Shown here: piece by piece, positions 18,201 through 24,317 of the stretch | Layout of the letters: each line of letters begins with the position of its first letter | How positions within the stretch are numbered: the first letter of the stretch is position 1 | NCBI GenBank assembly: GCA_013286655.1 | Contig: JABDFG010000007.1 | Coordinates: 1 to 64,000, forward strand | Direction of reading: 5' to 3' | Length of the DNA stretch: 64,000 nt | DNA from: Bacteroidota bacterium | Lineage (GTDB): Bacteria; Bacteroidota; Bacteroidia; JABDFU01 | Position numbers and translations under genes: made by a program | Notes under the pieces: model-generated | What the model saw: only the letters and a program-made list of their open reading frames with translations | What the model was told of the DNA's origin: nothing | Database searches by the model: none

Positions 18201-19664
18201 GCGAAAAAAACGCTGGATAGCTTAAAAACAGCAAAAGCAAAATTGAAGGGAGACAATCAATATGAAATTTTAGATTACCTGGGAAGATTGATCATCAGTG
18301 TCAAAAATATCACCTTAAGTTATTCCGACAACCGGGGAACTACTTTACCTGGCTATGCTCAATCGACCCAGATTCTGGGTATGGATCCCCGTTTTTCAGG
18401 CCCTACACCCGGCTTCGTATTTGGAAGCCAGGCAAACATTATACCGGAAGCCATGCGGGACGATTGGCTGGTCAAAACATCAACCTTCAGTTCTCCCTAT
18501 ATAACTAATTCCGCCCAAACTTTTACCGGACGTATGAATGTCGAACTTATCCCCGATTTAAAAATTGAATTAAATGTTAACAGGACATACAGTGAAAATT
18601 TCAGTGAGTACATTGTCTGGAACCCGACATTGGGGCCACATGGCCGTTACGATACACTTACGCCGACACAGACAGGTAATTTCAGCATGTCTTTCATAAC
18701 GATAAAAACAGCATTTGAAAGAGATAATTCAACCCACACTTCTCAGAATTGGGAAAATTTTCTTAACTACAGGGCTACAATTTCCACCTTCCTCGGTCAG
18801 AATTATAATCAGAATCATAGTTTACCCAGGATAGGTCCGACCGCGTCTGGTTATATCGATGGTTACGGTCCCGCATCCCAATCGGTAGTCATTCCGGCCT
18901 TCATTGCCGCCTACGAAGGCCATAGCCCAAGGCCAGGCGACCTTACCCTATTTCCGCTGATACCCTTACCTAACTGGCGGATAACGTACGATGGTTTAGC
19001 CAAATTCCCGGCAATTAAAAAACATTTTAAATCCATTACCCTGAGCAGTGCTTACCGCTCTTCGTATAATATTGCTTCTTTTACACAAAACCTGGACTAT
19101 GTCAGCGATAACAAAGATGATGGTCTTACAACAGTGCGGGACGCCACGGAAAATTTCATTCCAAAATTAAGCATTGCCTCCGTTTCCATTTCGGAACAAT
19201 TTAGCCCATTAATTAAAATAGAAACGGTGTGGAATAACAGTCTCATCTCCAGCCTGGAAATAAGAAAGGAACGAAGTCTTGCACTCCAAATGTCAGACAT
19301 TTCCTTACAGGAATTAGAATCACAGGCCGTCGTAATTGGCGGCGGCTATCGGTTTAGCAAGGTAAAAATAAGATTCATTCGTATTGGAGGGAAGCCTCTT
19401 CCCCCAAGCGACATGAATTTAAAGGTCGACCTTTCCTTTACCAATAATATTACCATCATGCGACAGTCCGATCCAGATGTATCCCAGGCGACCTCCGGTC
19501 AGAATATCATCACCCTCAAAAATTCCCTGGATTACAAAATGAATGACCGGCTTACGATCCGGATCTTCTTTGACCGGATCATGAATAACCCCGTCATTTC
19601 CTCCTCCTTCCCTACCTCGAATACAAATGCCGGATTCAGTTTAAGATTCACATTAACGGGTTAA
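12225..19664 (+). CDS. sprA: SprA/Sov, type IX secretion outer-membrane translocon
   Basis: A 2,479-residue protein, the normal very large size of SprA. A GTG start at 12225 gives a hydrophobic signal (ALKYTLIAAISATAYSAFYS). Landmarks include the GGEYFDRIFGGNTVDIRPQG stretch near residue 165, a second SprA_N-type region around residues 1030-1400, and long runs of alternating beta-strand residues ending in an aromatic-rich strand (NAGFSLRFTLTG). In F. johnsoniae SprA forms the giant 36-strand barrel through which T9SS cargo leaves. A lysine/glutamate-rich segment (about residues 1961-2010) interrupts the barrel region and is probably a flexible loop. The stop overlaps the convergent radC end by 4 nt. 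Confidence 0.96.
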   Translation: MANSALKYTLIAAISATAYSAFYSNEAEDRPTDNQDDPSPIVLPIDSPKQKTAAIDTPLTAPKLRYNFQDQSVQDPLNYPNGGGLKLKDPSNIKKDVQYDPTTGQYEITQKIGNEDYRPPTYMTPEEYEDYIIQQKIKSYWGQRTKAEDVKKGNRSLIPTLHVGGEYFDRIFGGNTVDIRPQGTAELIFGLNNSTTQNPALPVNQRSITTFNFNEKIQLNVVGKIGEKLKLTTNYNTEATFDFENQMKIEYNGLEDEIIKKIEAGNVSLPLTGSLISSSTSLFGIKTQMQFGRLTATAVLSQDKGKKSVINVSGGAQTTNFSITGDQYEANRDYFLAQYFRDRFDTAMGSLPVILSDVIVTRVEVYVTNRTNTVVGLRNIVGFADLGEDKKHSSPLFKENVIHDVSPTSVLPYNTQNDEYHQVADTISGYLKDRNFNTVTTKLPAWYVNARDYENVNLARMLAPTEYTFNPKLGFISLNQALNYDQVLAVAFQYTYNGKVYQVGEFSTDGIVSPKPLFLKLLKGTVTNPQLPIWNLMMKNIYSIGGYQINPQNFVLNILYNNISTGVNINYFPDGPVSGKPLVQVFGLDRLNSNGDAIPDGAFDFLDGVTIMSASGRIIFPSVEPFGSYLINKQVIRKNPNDSTYAKKYGFKQLYDSTLIVAQQFPQLNRFTLSGSFKSSSSSDISLNTVNVPQGSVTVTAGGIKLTENVDYTVDYTLGRVKIINQGILSSGTPIQISLESNALFALQTKTLMGANFDYKVNKDFNIGGTILNLNEHPLTQKVNIGDEPIDNTIIGVNSNYRTAVPFITQLVNRLPFINTKAPSNFVASGEAARLFPGHNRAIGSGAAGDSYIDDFEGSISNIDLKQPQSWNLASIPQGQPTVFPEASLNDSAAIGYNRALLNWYILDPLFLRQTNGLTPSSITLDSMSNNQTREVLETEIFPNEQLASGLPTNTPMFDLAYYPYIRGPYNYDVKGYRNSSGTVISNGINSNGSLNLPATRWGGIMRAIQTNDFEATNIEYLELWMMDPFNKDNHNPNTSGNLYINLGDVSEDVMKDSRKSFENGLPIDAANSTGVPCDTTNLARVSDIQSLVNAFDVNASARPFQDVGLDGFSDAQEAAFPTARKYLANIAAAFGTSSQAYQRAVIDPSGDDYNFYRGSAYDDLNAGVLTRYLKYNGYDGNSPQTGQSDNVIYGQKQASYSPESYTTSATTLPNTEDINNDNTLSENEGYYQYKVSLKPSDFNTVGNNYIADILSTNGQNIKNGAPKPIKWYQLKIPIHSFDTKVGSISDFRSIRFLRMYFKGVDQPIVCRFARMQFVRSSWIIYPNSLLSDGEYLATDGGGASFSLSSVSIVANGTQAPVNYVLPPGIQRTVNVQSSNLAQQNEQSLAMQICGLQDGDAKACYRNMNFDIRNYKTIQMFAHAEAPVPNTTDLKSNDLRWFIRLGSDFTDNYYEYEIPLQVTPGKNYNGGLESDQYAVWPLANQLDLAFAKLIAAKQERDIAINSKSASTTLRYPVSDGNNTIYIMGSPNLGGITTIMIGVRNPKRQPGVPGDDGLQKCATVWVDELRLSGFNESGGWAALGRAKVDLADLGSLSLAGNYSTPGWGGLEQTMAQRQLSTNFGYDFSSNFELGKFTPAKLGIKIPMYAGISEGIIIPEYNPLDPDINLKTVLNDPSIPKSQRDSLGNATIDYTLRKSLNFTNVKKERSKTKKNIHIYDIENFSFTYSYTEIDHRDINTLFNNTRTYHAGLIYSYTPVAKSLKPFAKTKLNPKYFALIKDLNFSPLPTNLGFSSNVDRYFNESQIRDNTGDLLITPLYNKTFTMNRLYNMNWALTKGLKVDFSATNNSRIFEPYGSLDTKAQRDSVVNNLLGLGTTTEYKHNLNVNYAVPINKLPFLDFVNSTVHYTGSYDWMHAPFAADSLGNTIQNSRSWQFNGQFNMSTLYNKISYFKKLALKPLFINPEDKKKEEDKKKKEIEKLDLAIKKAISDTSRKAKKTLDSLKTAKAKLKGDNQYEILDYLGRLIISVKNITLSYSDNRGTTLPGYAQSTQILGMDPRFSGPTPGFVFGSQANIIPEAMRDDWLVKTSTFSSPYITNSAQTFTGRMNVELIPDLKIELNVNRTYSENFSEYIVWNPTLGPHGRYDTLTPTQTGNFSMSFITIKTAFERDNSTHTSQNWENFLNYRATISTFLGQNYNQNHSLPRIGPTASGYIDGYGPASQSVVIPAFIAAYEGHSPRPGDLTLFPLIPLPNWRITYDGLAKFPAIKKHFKSITLSSAYRSSYNIASFTQNLDYVSDNKDDGLTTVRDATENFIPKLSIASVSISEQFSPLIKIETVWNNSLISSLEIRKERSLALQMSDISLQELESQAVVIGGGYRFSKVKIRFIRIGGKPLPPSDMNLKVDLSFTNNITIMRQSDPDVSQATSGQNIITLKNSLDYKMNDRLTIRIFFDRIMNNPVISSSFPTSNTNAGFSLRFTLTG

Positions 19665-20359
19665 AGCAGACCCTCATCTGCAAAACTATAATATCCGTTT
19701 TCGCAAAGAATCACATGATCCAAGACAGGTATTTCAAGCAGACGACCGGCTTCTTTTAGTTTTTTAGTAATCTGAAGATCCTGCTCGCTTGGCTTCCTGT
19801 TCCCCGAAGGATGATTATGACACAAAATAATGGAACTAGCCAAATGTTCTATCCCCGTTTTAAAAATAATTTTCAAATCTACAACCGTTCCTGTCACTCC
19901 TCCCCTGCTAATCATTTCCTTTTTTATCAAGTGGTTCGAACGATCCAGAAAAATCACCCAGAATTCCTCATGGGGCAGATCCAGCAACAAAGGCTTAAAA
20001 AGATGGTAGGCATCCATACTGGTAATAATTTTTTTTCGTTTTTCAATTTCAGCTTCTTTCCGGCGTCGTCCCAATTCAAGGGCCGCTATAATACTGATTG
20101 CTTTTGCTTCAGCAATTCCTTTAAATTTCTTTAAATCATTTACACCAAGCTTACTTAATTCATTTAGGTTATTATGAACAGATGCCAAAATTCGTTTAGA
20201 GAGTTCAACAGCCGTTTCTTCCCGGCTACCCGATACAATCAGAATAGCGACAAGTTCAGCATCACTTAATACCTGCCTTCCTTTATTTACCAATTTTTCT
20301 CTTGGCCGGTCATCTTCAGCCCAGGCAGTGATCGGCAGATTTTTTATGAGCGTACCCAT
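19661..20359 (-). CDS. radC: RadC family (JAB/MPN domain) protein
   Basis: A 232-residue protein with an N-terminal helix-hairpin-helix part (LSDAELVAILIVSGSREETAVELSK, LSKLGVNDLKKFKGIAEAKA) and a C-terminal MPN/JAB metalloprotease-like domain with HNHPSGNRKPSEQD (the HxHPSG...D zinc motif) and LLEIPVLDHVI. The family was tied to DNA repair, but the original radC102 phenotype is now attributed to recG, and the real function is unsettled. It is convergent with sprA, sharing the last bases, and divergent from the HU/SPOR gene. Confidence 0.95.
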   Translation of the reverse strand: MGTLIKNLPITAWAEDDRPREKLVNKGRQVLSDAELVAILIVSGSREETAVELSKRILASVHNNLNELSKLGVNDLKKFKGIAEAKAISIIAALELGRRRKEAEIEKRKKIITSMDAYHLFKPLLLDLPHEEFWVIFLDRSNHLIKKEMISRGGVTGTVVDLKIIFKTGIEHLASSIILCHNHPSGNRKPSEQDLQITKKLKEAGRLLEIPVLDHVILCENGYYSFADEGLL

Positions 20360-20431
20360 TCCTCAAATTTGCCCTATTTTTCCATTAAAAACATCCGTAT
20401 AAGTACCTATTTTGTTACTTTTATACACGTA

Positions 20432-21442
20432 ATGAAGATTGATAAACACATAAGCGCTTTACTATATGATCATGACTGTATAATTGTGCCTGACTTCGGA
20501 GGATTTGTTTCCAGTTATGCTCCTGCAAAAGTTCATCCTACACAACATATATTCCATCCTCCTCATAAAAACATAACATTCAACAAGCATTTAAAAAGCA
20601 ATGATGGTTTGCTCGCCAGTCAAATATCCAGGTCAGAAAATAAAACATTTACGGAAGCAAACAGTATACTGGCCAGTTTTGTTTCGGAAAGCACCAGTGC
20701 GTTTAAACGGGGCGAAAAAATAACGCTCGAATGTATTGGATCACTTTATATGGATGTTGAACGAAACATACAGTTTGAACCCGATCATTCCACCAATTAC
20801 CTGACCGAAGCATATGGAATGACTTCACTTCAGTCTTTGCCGGTAAAACGGGAAGGTTTGCAGGATCGTATAGAAAAAGGATTTATTGATCGCAAAGCCA
20901 TTCCTCAGAAAAAAGGAAAAATGAAAGTATATTCAAGAGCAGGAGCCATATTTACCATATTGGTTATAGCCCTGGCAGGATCCATTATTTTTCTTTCCAC
21001 CCGTACCGGTGTTTTAAAAGAAATAAGTTATTCCTCCCTGAATCCTTTTGTTGAAAAAACAAAAATAGTTTCATCCGTTAAAGATCATGTCCCACCCAAA
21101 CCTCCTGCCAATGATTCTGTCCATAAAGCGATCACTCCTCCTCCTGGAGAAGTCGTTATTAAAAATCATGAGCCGGATAAAACCGCCGTCAGTGTCAACG
21201 GTGTCAAAACTGCAAAGAAGTATAAATATCACATTGTGAGTGGTTGCTTTAAAATCAAATCCAATGCACTTAACTTTTTGGCAAAGATGAAAAGTAAAAA
21301 CTTCAATGCTACTATTCTTGGCCAAAACAAGGATGGTCTGTATGTGATTAGCTGTGGAGATTATGCTCAAAAAGAAGAGGCTTATACTGAACTTGCCCGT
21401 GTGCGCTCCCAAAACATGGAAGCCTGGATGCTGGCAGAATGA
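20432..21442 (+). CDS. HU-CCDC81-like and SPOR domain membrane protein
   Basis: A 336-residue protein if started at ATG 20432 (MKIDKHISALLYDHDCIIVP); the longer frame from 20369 adds 21 residues overlapping the radC promoter side and is unlikely. The N-terminal half matches Bacteroidota HU-CCDC81 domains (VPDFGGFVSSYAPAKVHP, FNKHLKSNDGLLASQIS). A single membrane helix follows (AIFTILVIALAGSIIFLS, about 172-190), then a Pro/Lys linker, then a C-terminal SPOR domain (YHIVSGCFKIKSNALNFLAK ... YVISCGDYAQKEEAYTEL). SPOR domains bind denuded peptidoglycan at division sites, and HU domains bind DNA, so the protein may tie chromosome to septum. That link is inference. Confidence 0.85.
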   Translation: MKIDKHISALLYDHDCIIVPDFGGFVSSYAPAKVHPTQHIFHPPHKNITFNKHLKSNDGLLASQISRSENKTFTEANSILASFVSESTSAFKRGEKITLECIGSLYMDVERNIQFEPDHSTNYLTEAYGMTSLQSLPVKREGLQDRIEKGFIDRKAIPQKKGKMKVYSRAGAIFTILVIALAGSIIFLSTRTGVLKEISYSSLNPFVEKTKIVSSVKDHVPPKPPANDSVHKAITPPPGEVVIKNHEPDKTAVSVNGVKTAKKYKYHIVSGCFKIKSNALNFLAKMKSKNFNATILGQNKDGLYVISCGDYAQKEEAYTELARVRSQNMEAWMLAE

Positions 21443-21444
21443 TT

Positions 21445-21981
21445 TTAGCGTTTGGTCTCTTTTCTTTTTTTTCTATAAACCAGTATCGAAACGGTTAGTA
21501 ATACCGCAAAGATTATCAAACCTGCGATCCCCCACCAATAATTAGCCTGTTCCTTCAAAACCACAATAAAAACAATCGCAAATAATAATAAGGTCGCGAC
21601 TTCGTTCCAAAAACGAAGTTTTGTGGAGGACCATTTAAACACATCGTTTTGCAGGCGTTTAAAAATCAAACCGCATTGCAGGTGATAGAGTGTTAAACCG
21701 AAAACGAAAACGAGCTTCAACATCAGCCATCCCGGGAAAGATAGTCCGAACATATCATACGCAAGCCAGAAGGCAAACACATACGTTAGAATTGCAGATG
21801 GCCAGGTAATCCCAAACCACAAACGTTTCGCCATTAATTTGAATTGATTAGACAAGATTGTTTTATCGGGTTCCGGTTTGCTTTGAGCTTCCGTATGATA
21901 AATAAATAAACGGGGGATGTAAAACAATCCCGCAAACCAGGTGACAACAAAAATTATATGAAGAGCCTTTAGGTATAGCAT
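21445..21981 (-). CDS. hemJ: HemJ-type protoporphyrinogen IX oxidase
   Basis: A 178-residue membrane protein with four to five helices. It starts LYLKALHIIFVVTWFAGLFY, with the conserved His near the N-terminus and the RLFIYH segment typical of HemJ (UPF0093/PF03653). HemJ oxidises protoporphyrinogen to protoporphyrin in haem synthesis, the step after HemE (35970..36989) and coproporphyrinogen oxidation. The C-terminus ends with a basic tail. It converges on the HU/SPOR gene with 2 nt between stops, and its start codon lies inside a palindrome shared with the divergent thioesterase. Confidence 0.88.
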   Translation of the reverse strand: MLYLKALHIIFVVTWFAGLFYIPRLFIYHTEAQSKPEPDKTILSNQFKLMAKRLWFGITWPSAILTYVFAFWLAYDMFGLSFPGWLMLKLVFVFGLTLYHLQCGLIFKRLQNDVFKWSSTKLRFWNEVATLLLFAIVFIVVLKEQANYWWGIAGLIIFAVLLTVSILVYRKKRKETKR

Positions 21982-22008
21982 TCGGTAAAGTTATAACTTT
22001 ACCGAATG
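21979..22008. promoter_or_regulatory. Perfect 30-bp palindrome containing both start codons of hemJ and the thioesterase
   Basis: The left half is CATTCGGTAAAGTTA and the right half is its exact reverse complement. The outer CAT is the hemJ start on the minus strand and the outer ATG is the thioesterase start on the plus strand. Each arm contains TAACTTTA, one base off the -7 box, 4 nt before its start codon. The two promoters therefore overlap and both mRNAs would be leaderless or nearly so. It could also serve as a symmetric operator. Confidence 0.8.
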
Positions 22009-22521
22009 GCAAAATCAAAAACAGCAAAAGAATCACTGGCAATAACAACACATCATGTATTACCCAATGATACAAATAATCTTGGCAACCTTTTTGGAGG
22101 ACGCCTATTGGAATGGATGGACATCATTGCTTCCATATCAGCTCATCGGCATTGTAAACGTGTTGTAGTAACGGCTTCCGTCAATAATGTTGCCTTTGCC
22201 AAATCAATTACACATGGAAGTATCGTTACACTTGAAGCAAAAGTTTCCAGGTCTTTTAATTCCAGCATGGAAGTTTTTATTGATGTGTGGGTAGAAGACC
22301 CTGTCACAGGCGAAAGAAAAAAATCGAACGAAGCCATTTATACTTTTGTCGCAGTCGACCAGCATGGCGCACCTCTCGTTGTGCCCGAATTAATTCCTGA
22401 ATCAACAGAAGAAAAACTACGCTTTGAAGGAGCTCTGCGCCGAAAACAATTGAGTCTGATTCTGGCTGGAAAAATGAAACCGGAAGAAGCTACAGAGCTG
22501 AAGGCTTTATTTTTGAAATAA
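22006..22521 (+). CDS. Acyl-CoA thioesterase, hotdog fold (YciA/BFIT type)
   Basis: A 171-residue protein with the acyl-CoA hydrolase signature NNLGNLFGGRLLEWMDIIAS (near residues 23-42), with N, the GG pair and the acidic residue in family positions, and then VTASVNNVAFAKSITHGSIV. It hydrolyses acyl-CoA esters in the cytoplasm; chain-length preference cannot be read. Length is normal for a single hotdog domain plus a C-terminal helix. It shares a palindromic promoter with hemJ and its last 32 nt overlap the end of the convergent glycosyltransferase gene. Confidence 0.9.
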   Translation: MAKSKTAKESLAITTHHVLPNDTNNLGNLFGGRLLEWMDIIASISAHRHCKRVVVTASVNNVAFAKSITHGSIVTLEAKVSRSFNSSMEVFIDVWVEDPVTGERKKSNEAIYTFVAVDQHGAPLVVPELIPESTEEKLRFEGALRRKQLSLILAGKMKPEEATELKALFLK

Positions 22522-23482
22522 GTTCCGCTTCATTTATCTCCTTCATACATTTAAAGTGGCCTTTAGGGCATTCCTCGAATCCTATTTTTGAACAAGGCCG
22601 GCAGGGCAAATTCTTCACTTCGATTTTTGCACTTTGCACTTTGTGCTTTTCAGTATAATAAGGATACATTCCAAATTCCGGAACCGTATTTCCCCATACC
22701 GAAATAATTGGCTTTTGAAATGCTGCAGCTATATGCATCAGTCCCGTATCATGTGTAATTACCTTGTTCGCTTGATTTACCAGAGAAGCCGATTGATTCA
22801 GATTATATTTCCCACAGGCATTGTAAACTGTTGATCCGACAGTAGCCTCAATTTCCCTTCCATTTTCAACATCGTCTTTACCCCCAAGGAGTATAATTGG
22901 ACTGTTTATCTTTTTACATATAGAGATTATTTTATTCAGGGGTAAGCGTTTAGTCGCATGGGCTGCGCCGATAACAAAACCAGTATATCCCTGCCGGTGC
23001 GTTTCAGGAAGCGCAGCAATATTAATTTTATCCTTCTCCGGAATAAAATAATCTAACCCCATCCCGTCATTAGTAACTCCAAAATTCTTTACTGTTTCAA
23101 AATAACGATCGACGATGTGAACAGGTGGAAGCCTGTTGATTTTCAGATTAACGAGCAACCACTTTTCAATATTCAGTTTACGGAAAGAGAAAGACGGCCT
23201 ATTCAATTTTCGTTTTACCTGTAGTGTTCTCAGATTATGATGAAGGTCAATTATACAATCAAATTTTTCCTTCTTCAAAACATCCATTACTTCACTAAGA
23301 TCCTCATCAATGGAATGAATCTTATCCAGATAGGGATTGTTTTCTAAAATACTGCAAAAGCTCTTTTTTGTCAGATAATGAAGCTCCGCCTCCTTCAACT
23401 GCATTTTCGTACACCTTATAACAGGGGTGGTAAGAACAATATCTCCAATAGAACTAAAGCGTATAAATAGAATCTTTCTCAA
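22490..23482 (-). CDS. Family 9 glycosyltransferase (heptosyltransferase-like)
   Basis: A 330-residue GT-B enzyme. It starts from a TTG (RKILFIRFSSIGDIVLTTPV), the usual ADP-heptose:LPS heptosyltransferase opening, and carries the donor-site motif ITHDTGLMHIAAAFQKPIIS followed by WGNTVPEFGMYPYY. It probably adds a heptose-like sugar to the lipid A core or another surface glycan; the acceptor is not deducible. A perfect -7 box (TAACTTTG, 23490-23497 on the minus strand) ends 7 nt before the TTG, supporting that start. It stands alone, not in an LPS cluster. Confidence 0.88.
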   Translation of the reverse strand: MRKILFIRFSSIGDIVLTTPVIRCTKMQLKEAELHYLTKKSFCSILENNPYLDKIHSIDEDLSEVMDVLKKEKFDCIIDLHHNLRTLQVKRKLNRPSFSFRKLNIEKWLLVNLKINRLPPVHIVDRYFETVKNFGVTNDGMGLDYFIPEKDKINIAALPETHRQGYTGFVIGAAHATKRLPLNKIISICKKINSPIILLGGKDDVENGREIEATVGSTVYNACGKYNLNQSASLVNQANKVITHDTGLMHIAAAFQKPIISVWGNTVPEFGMYPYYTEKHKVQSAKIEVKNLPCRPCSKIGFEECPKGHFKCMKEINEAELISKIKPSAL

Positions 23483-23514
23483 TTGCAGGCAAAGTTAGGG
23501 CTTTTTAACTGTTG

Positions 23515-23544
23515 ATTGGGCAACTATTTATTGGCCTTGAAGTC
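23515..23544 (+). promoter_or_regulatory. ECF-type promoter ahead of the micropeptide gene
   Basis: ATTGGGCAACTATT (23515-23528) is followed by GTC at 23542-23544, giving AAC-N17-GTC, the spacing and cores of ECF sigma promoters (AAC-type -35, GTC-type -10). The same 14-mer lies ahead of the sigma factor gene. Confidence 0.6.
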
Positions 23545-23584
23545 TTATAAATAGGTCTGAAAATTTCACAAAAACCGAAATAAT

Positions 23585-23695
23585 ATGGAAACCATTAAAA
23601 AGAGTATTCATGAAAAGCTATCAGATATAGCAATCATTATCGTATTTGCAGCCATCCTTGCAATGGGTTTGTTCGCCTATATCGGAAAATTTTAA
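23585..23695 (+). CDS. 36-residue single-pass membrane peptide
   Basis: The ATG at 23585 opens METIKKSIHEKLSDIAIIIV and continues through one hydrophobic helix (about residues 15-32) to IGKF and a TAA. The N-terminal part is amphipathic and charged, so it probably sits in the cytoplasm. It has an ECF-like promoter of its own and lies 74 nt before the sigma factor gene, downstream of a matching promoter. I recognise no family. Being co-controlled, it may be a target or a modulator of the sigma/anti-sigma pair. Being short, it could be chance, but the clean start, helix and promoter argue for a gene. Confidence 0.6.
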   Translation: METIKKSIHEKLSDIAIIIVFAAILAMGLFAYIGKF

Positions 23696-23723
23696 CTACT
23701 TAAAAATCAAATATATACGTATA

Positions 23724-23752
23724 ATTGGGCAACTATTCAGGATTTATTAGTC
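23724..23752 (+). promoter_or_regulatory. ECF-type promoter ahead of the sigma factor (autoregulation)
   Basis: ATTGGGCAACTATT (23724-23737) followed by GTC at 23750-23752 gives AAC-N16-GTC; GTC runs into AAA, as in many ECF -10 boxes. The sigma ATG is 16 nt further on, so the 5' leader would be under 10 nt. This suggests the sigma factor transcribes its own operon. Confidence 0.62.
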
Positions 23753-23768
23753 AAATTAGTGAATAGCT

Positions 23769-24317
23769 ATGCTGGATGAATTACAATTAATAGAAGACTG
23801 CAAACAGGGAAGTAATTCTGCATTTGAAAAACTTTACGTAAAGTATGCGCCAAAAATGAAAGGAATTGCATACAGGTATGTCGGAGACAGAATGAAAGCA
23901 GAAGATATAGTCCACGACGCATTTATTAAGGTATATGAAAAAATAAGCTCCCTGAAAGATAATGCCGTTTTCGGGGGCTGGCTCAGAAGAATCGTTGTTA
24001 ACCAGGCACTTGACGCGCTTAAAAGCGAAAAAAAACTGAAAACAATATCAGAGGAATCCTTGCAATTTAATTCGGAGGAGCCCTCGGATGATAAAGGAAT
24101 TTACGAAAACATCAGTGCAAAACAACTGATGGATACCCTTGCATCATTACCAACTGGTTATAAAACAATATTTAATTTATATGTGGTGGATGGTTTTCAA
24201 CACAAAGAAATAGCTGAACAATTGGGAATTTCGGAAGGTACTTCAAAATCCCAACTTGCTAAAGCGAAAATTTATTTACGAAAATTATTAATTGAAAAAT
24301 GCGTATTAAATGATTGA
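23769..24317 (+). CDS. ECF RNA polymerase sigma factor
   Basis: A 182-residue sigma-70 family protein with only regions 2 and 4, the ECF pattern. Region 2 reads AFEKLYVKYAPKMKGIAYRY ... KAEDIVHDAFIKVYEKI, and region 4 has the helix-turn-helix FQHKEIAEQLGISEGTSKSQ followed by LAKAKIYLRKLL. It directs RNA polymerase to its regulon in response to an envelope signal. Its end overlaps the next gene by 8 nt, and that gene encodes a predicted anti-sigma/barrel fusion, the expected partner. The promoter upstream has an ECF form shared with the neighbouring micropeptide gene. Confidence 0.94.
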   Translation: MLDELQLIEDCKQGSNSAFEKLYVKYAPKMKGIAYRYVGDRMKAEDIVHDAFIKVYEKISSLKDNAVFGGWLRRIVVNQALDALKSEKKLKTISEESLQFNSEEPSDDKGIYENISAKQLMDTLASLPTGYKTIFNLYVVDGFQHKEIAEQLGISEGTSKSQLAKAKIYLRKLLIEKCVLND

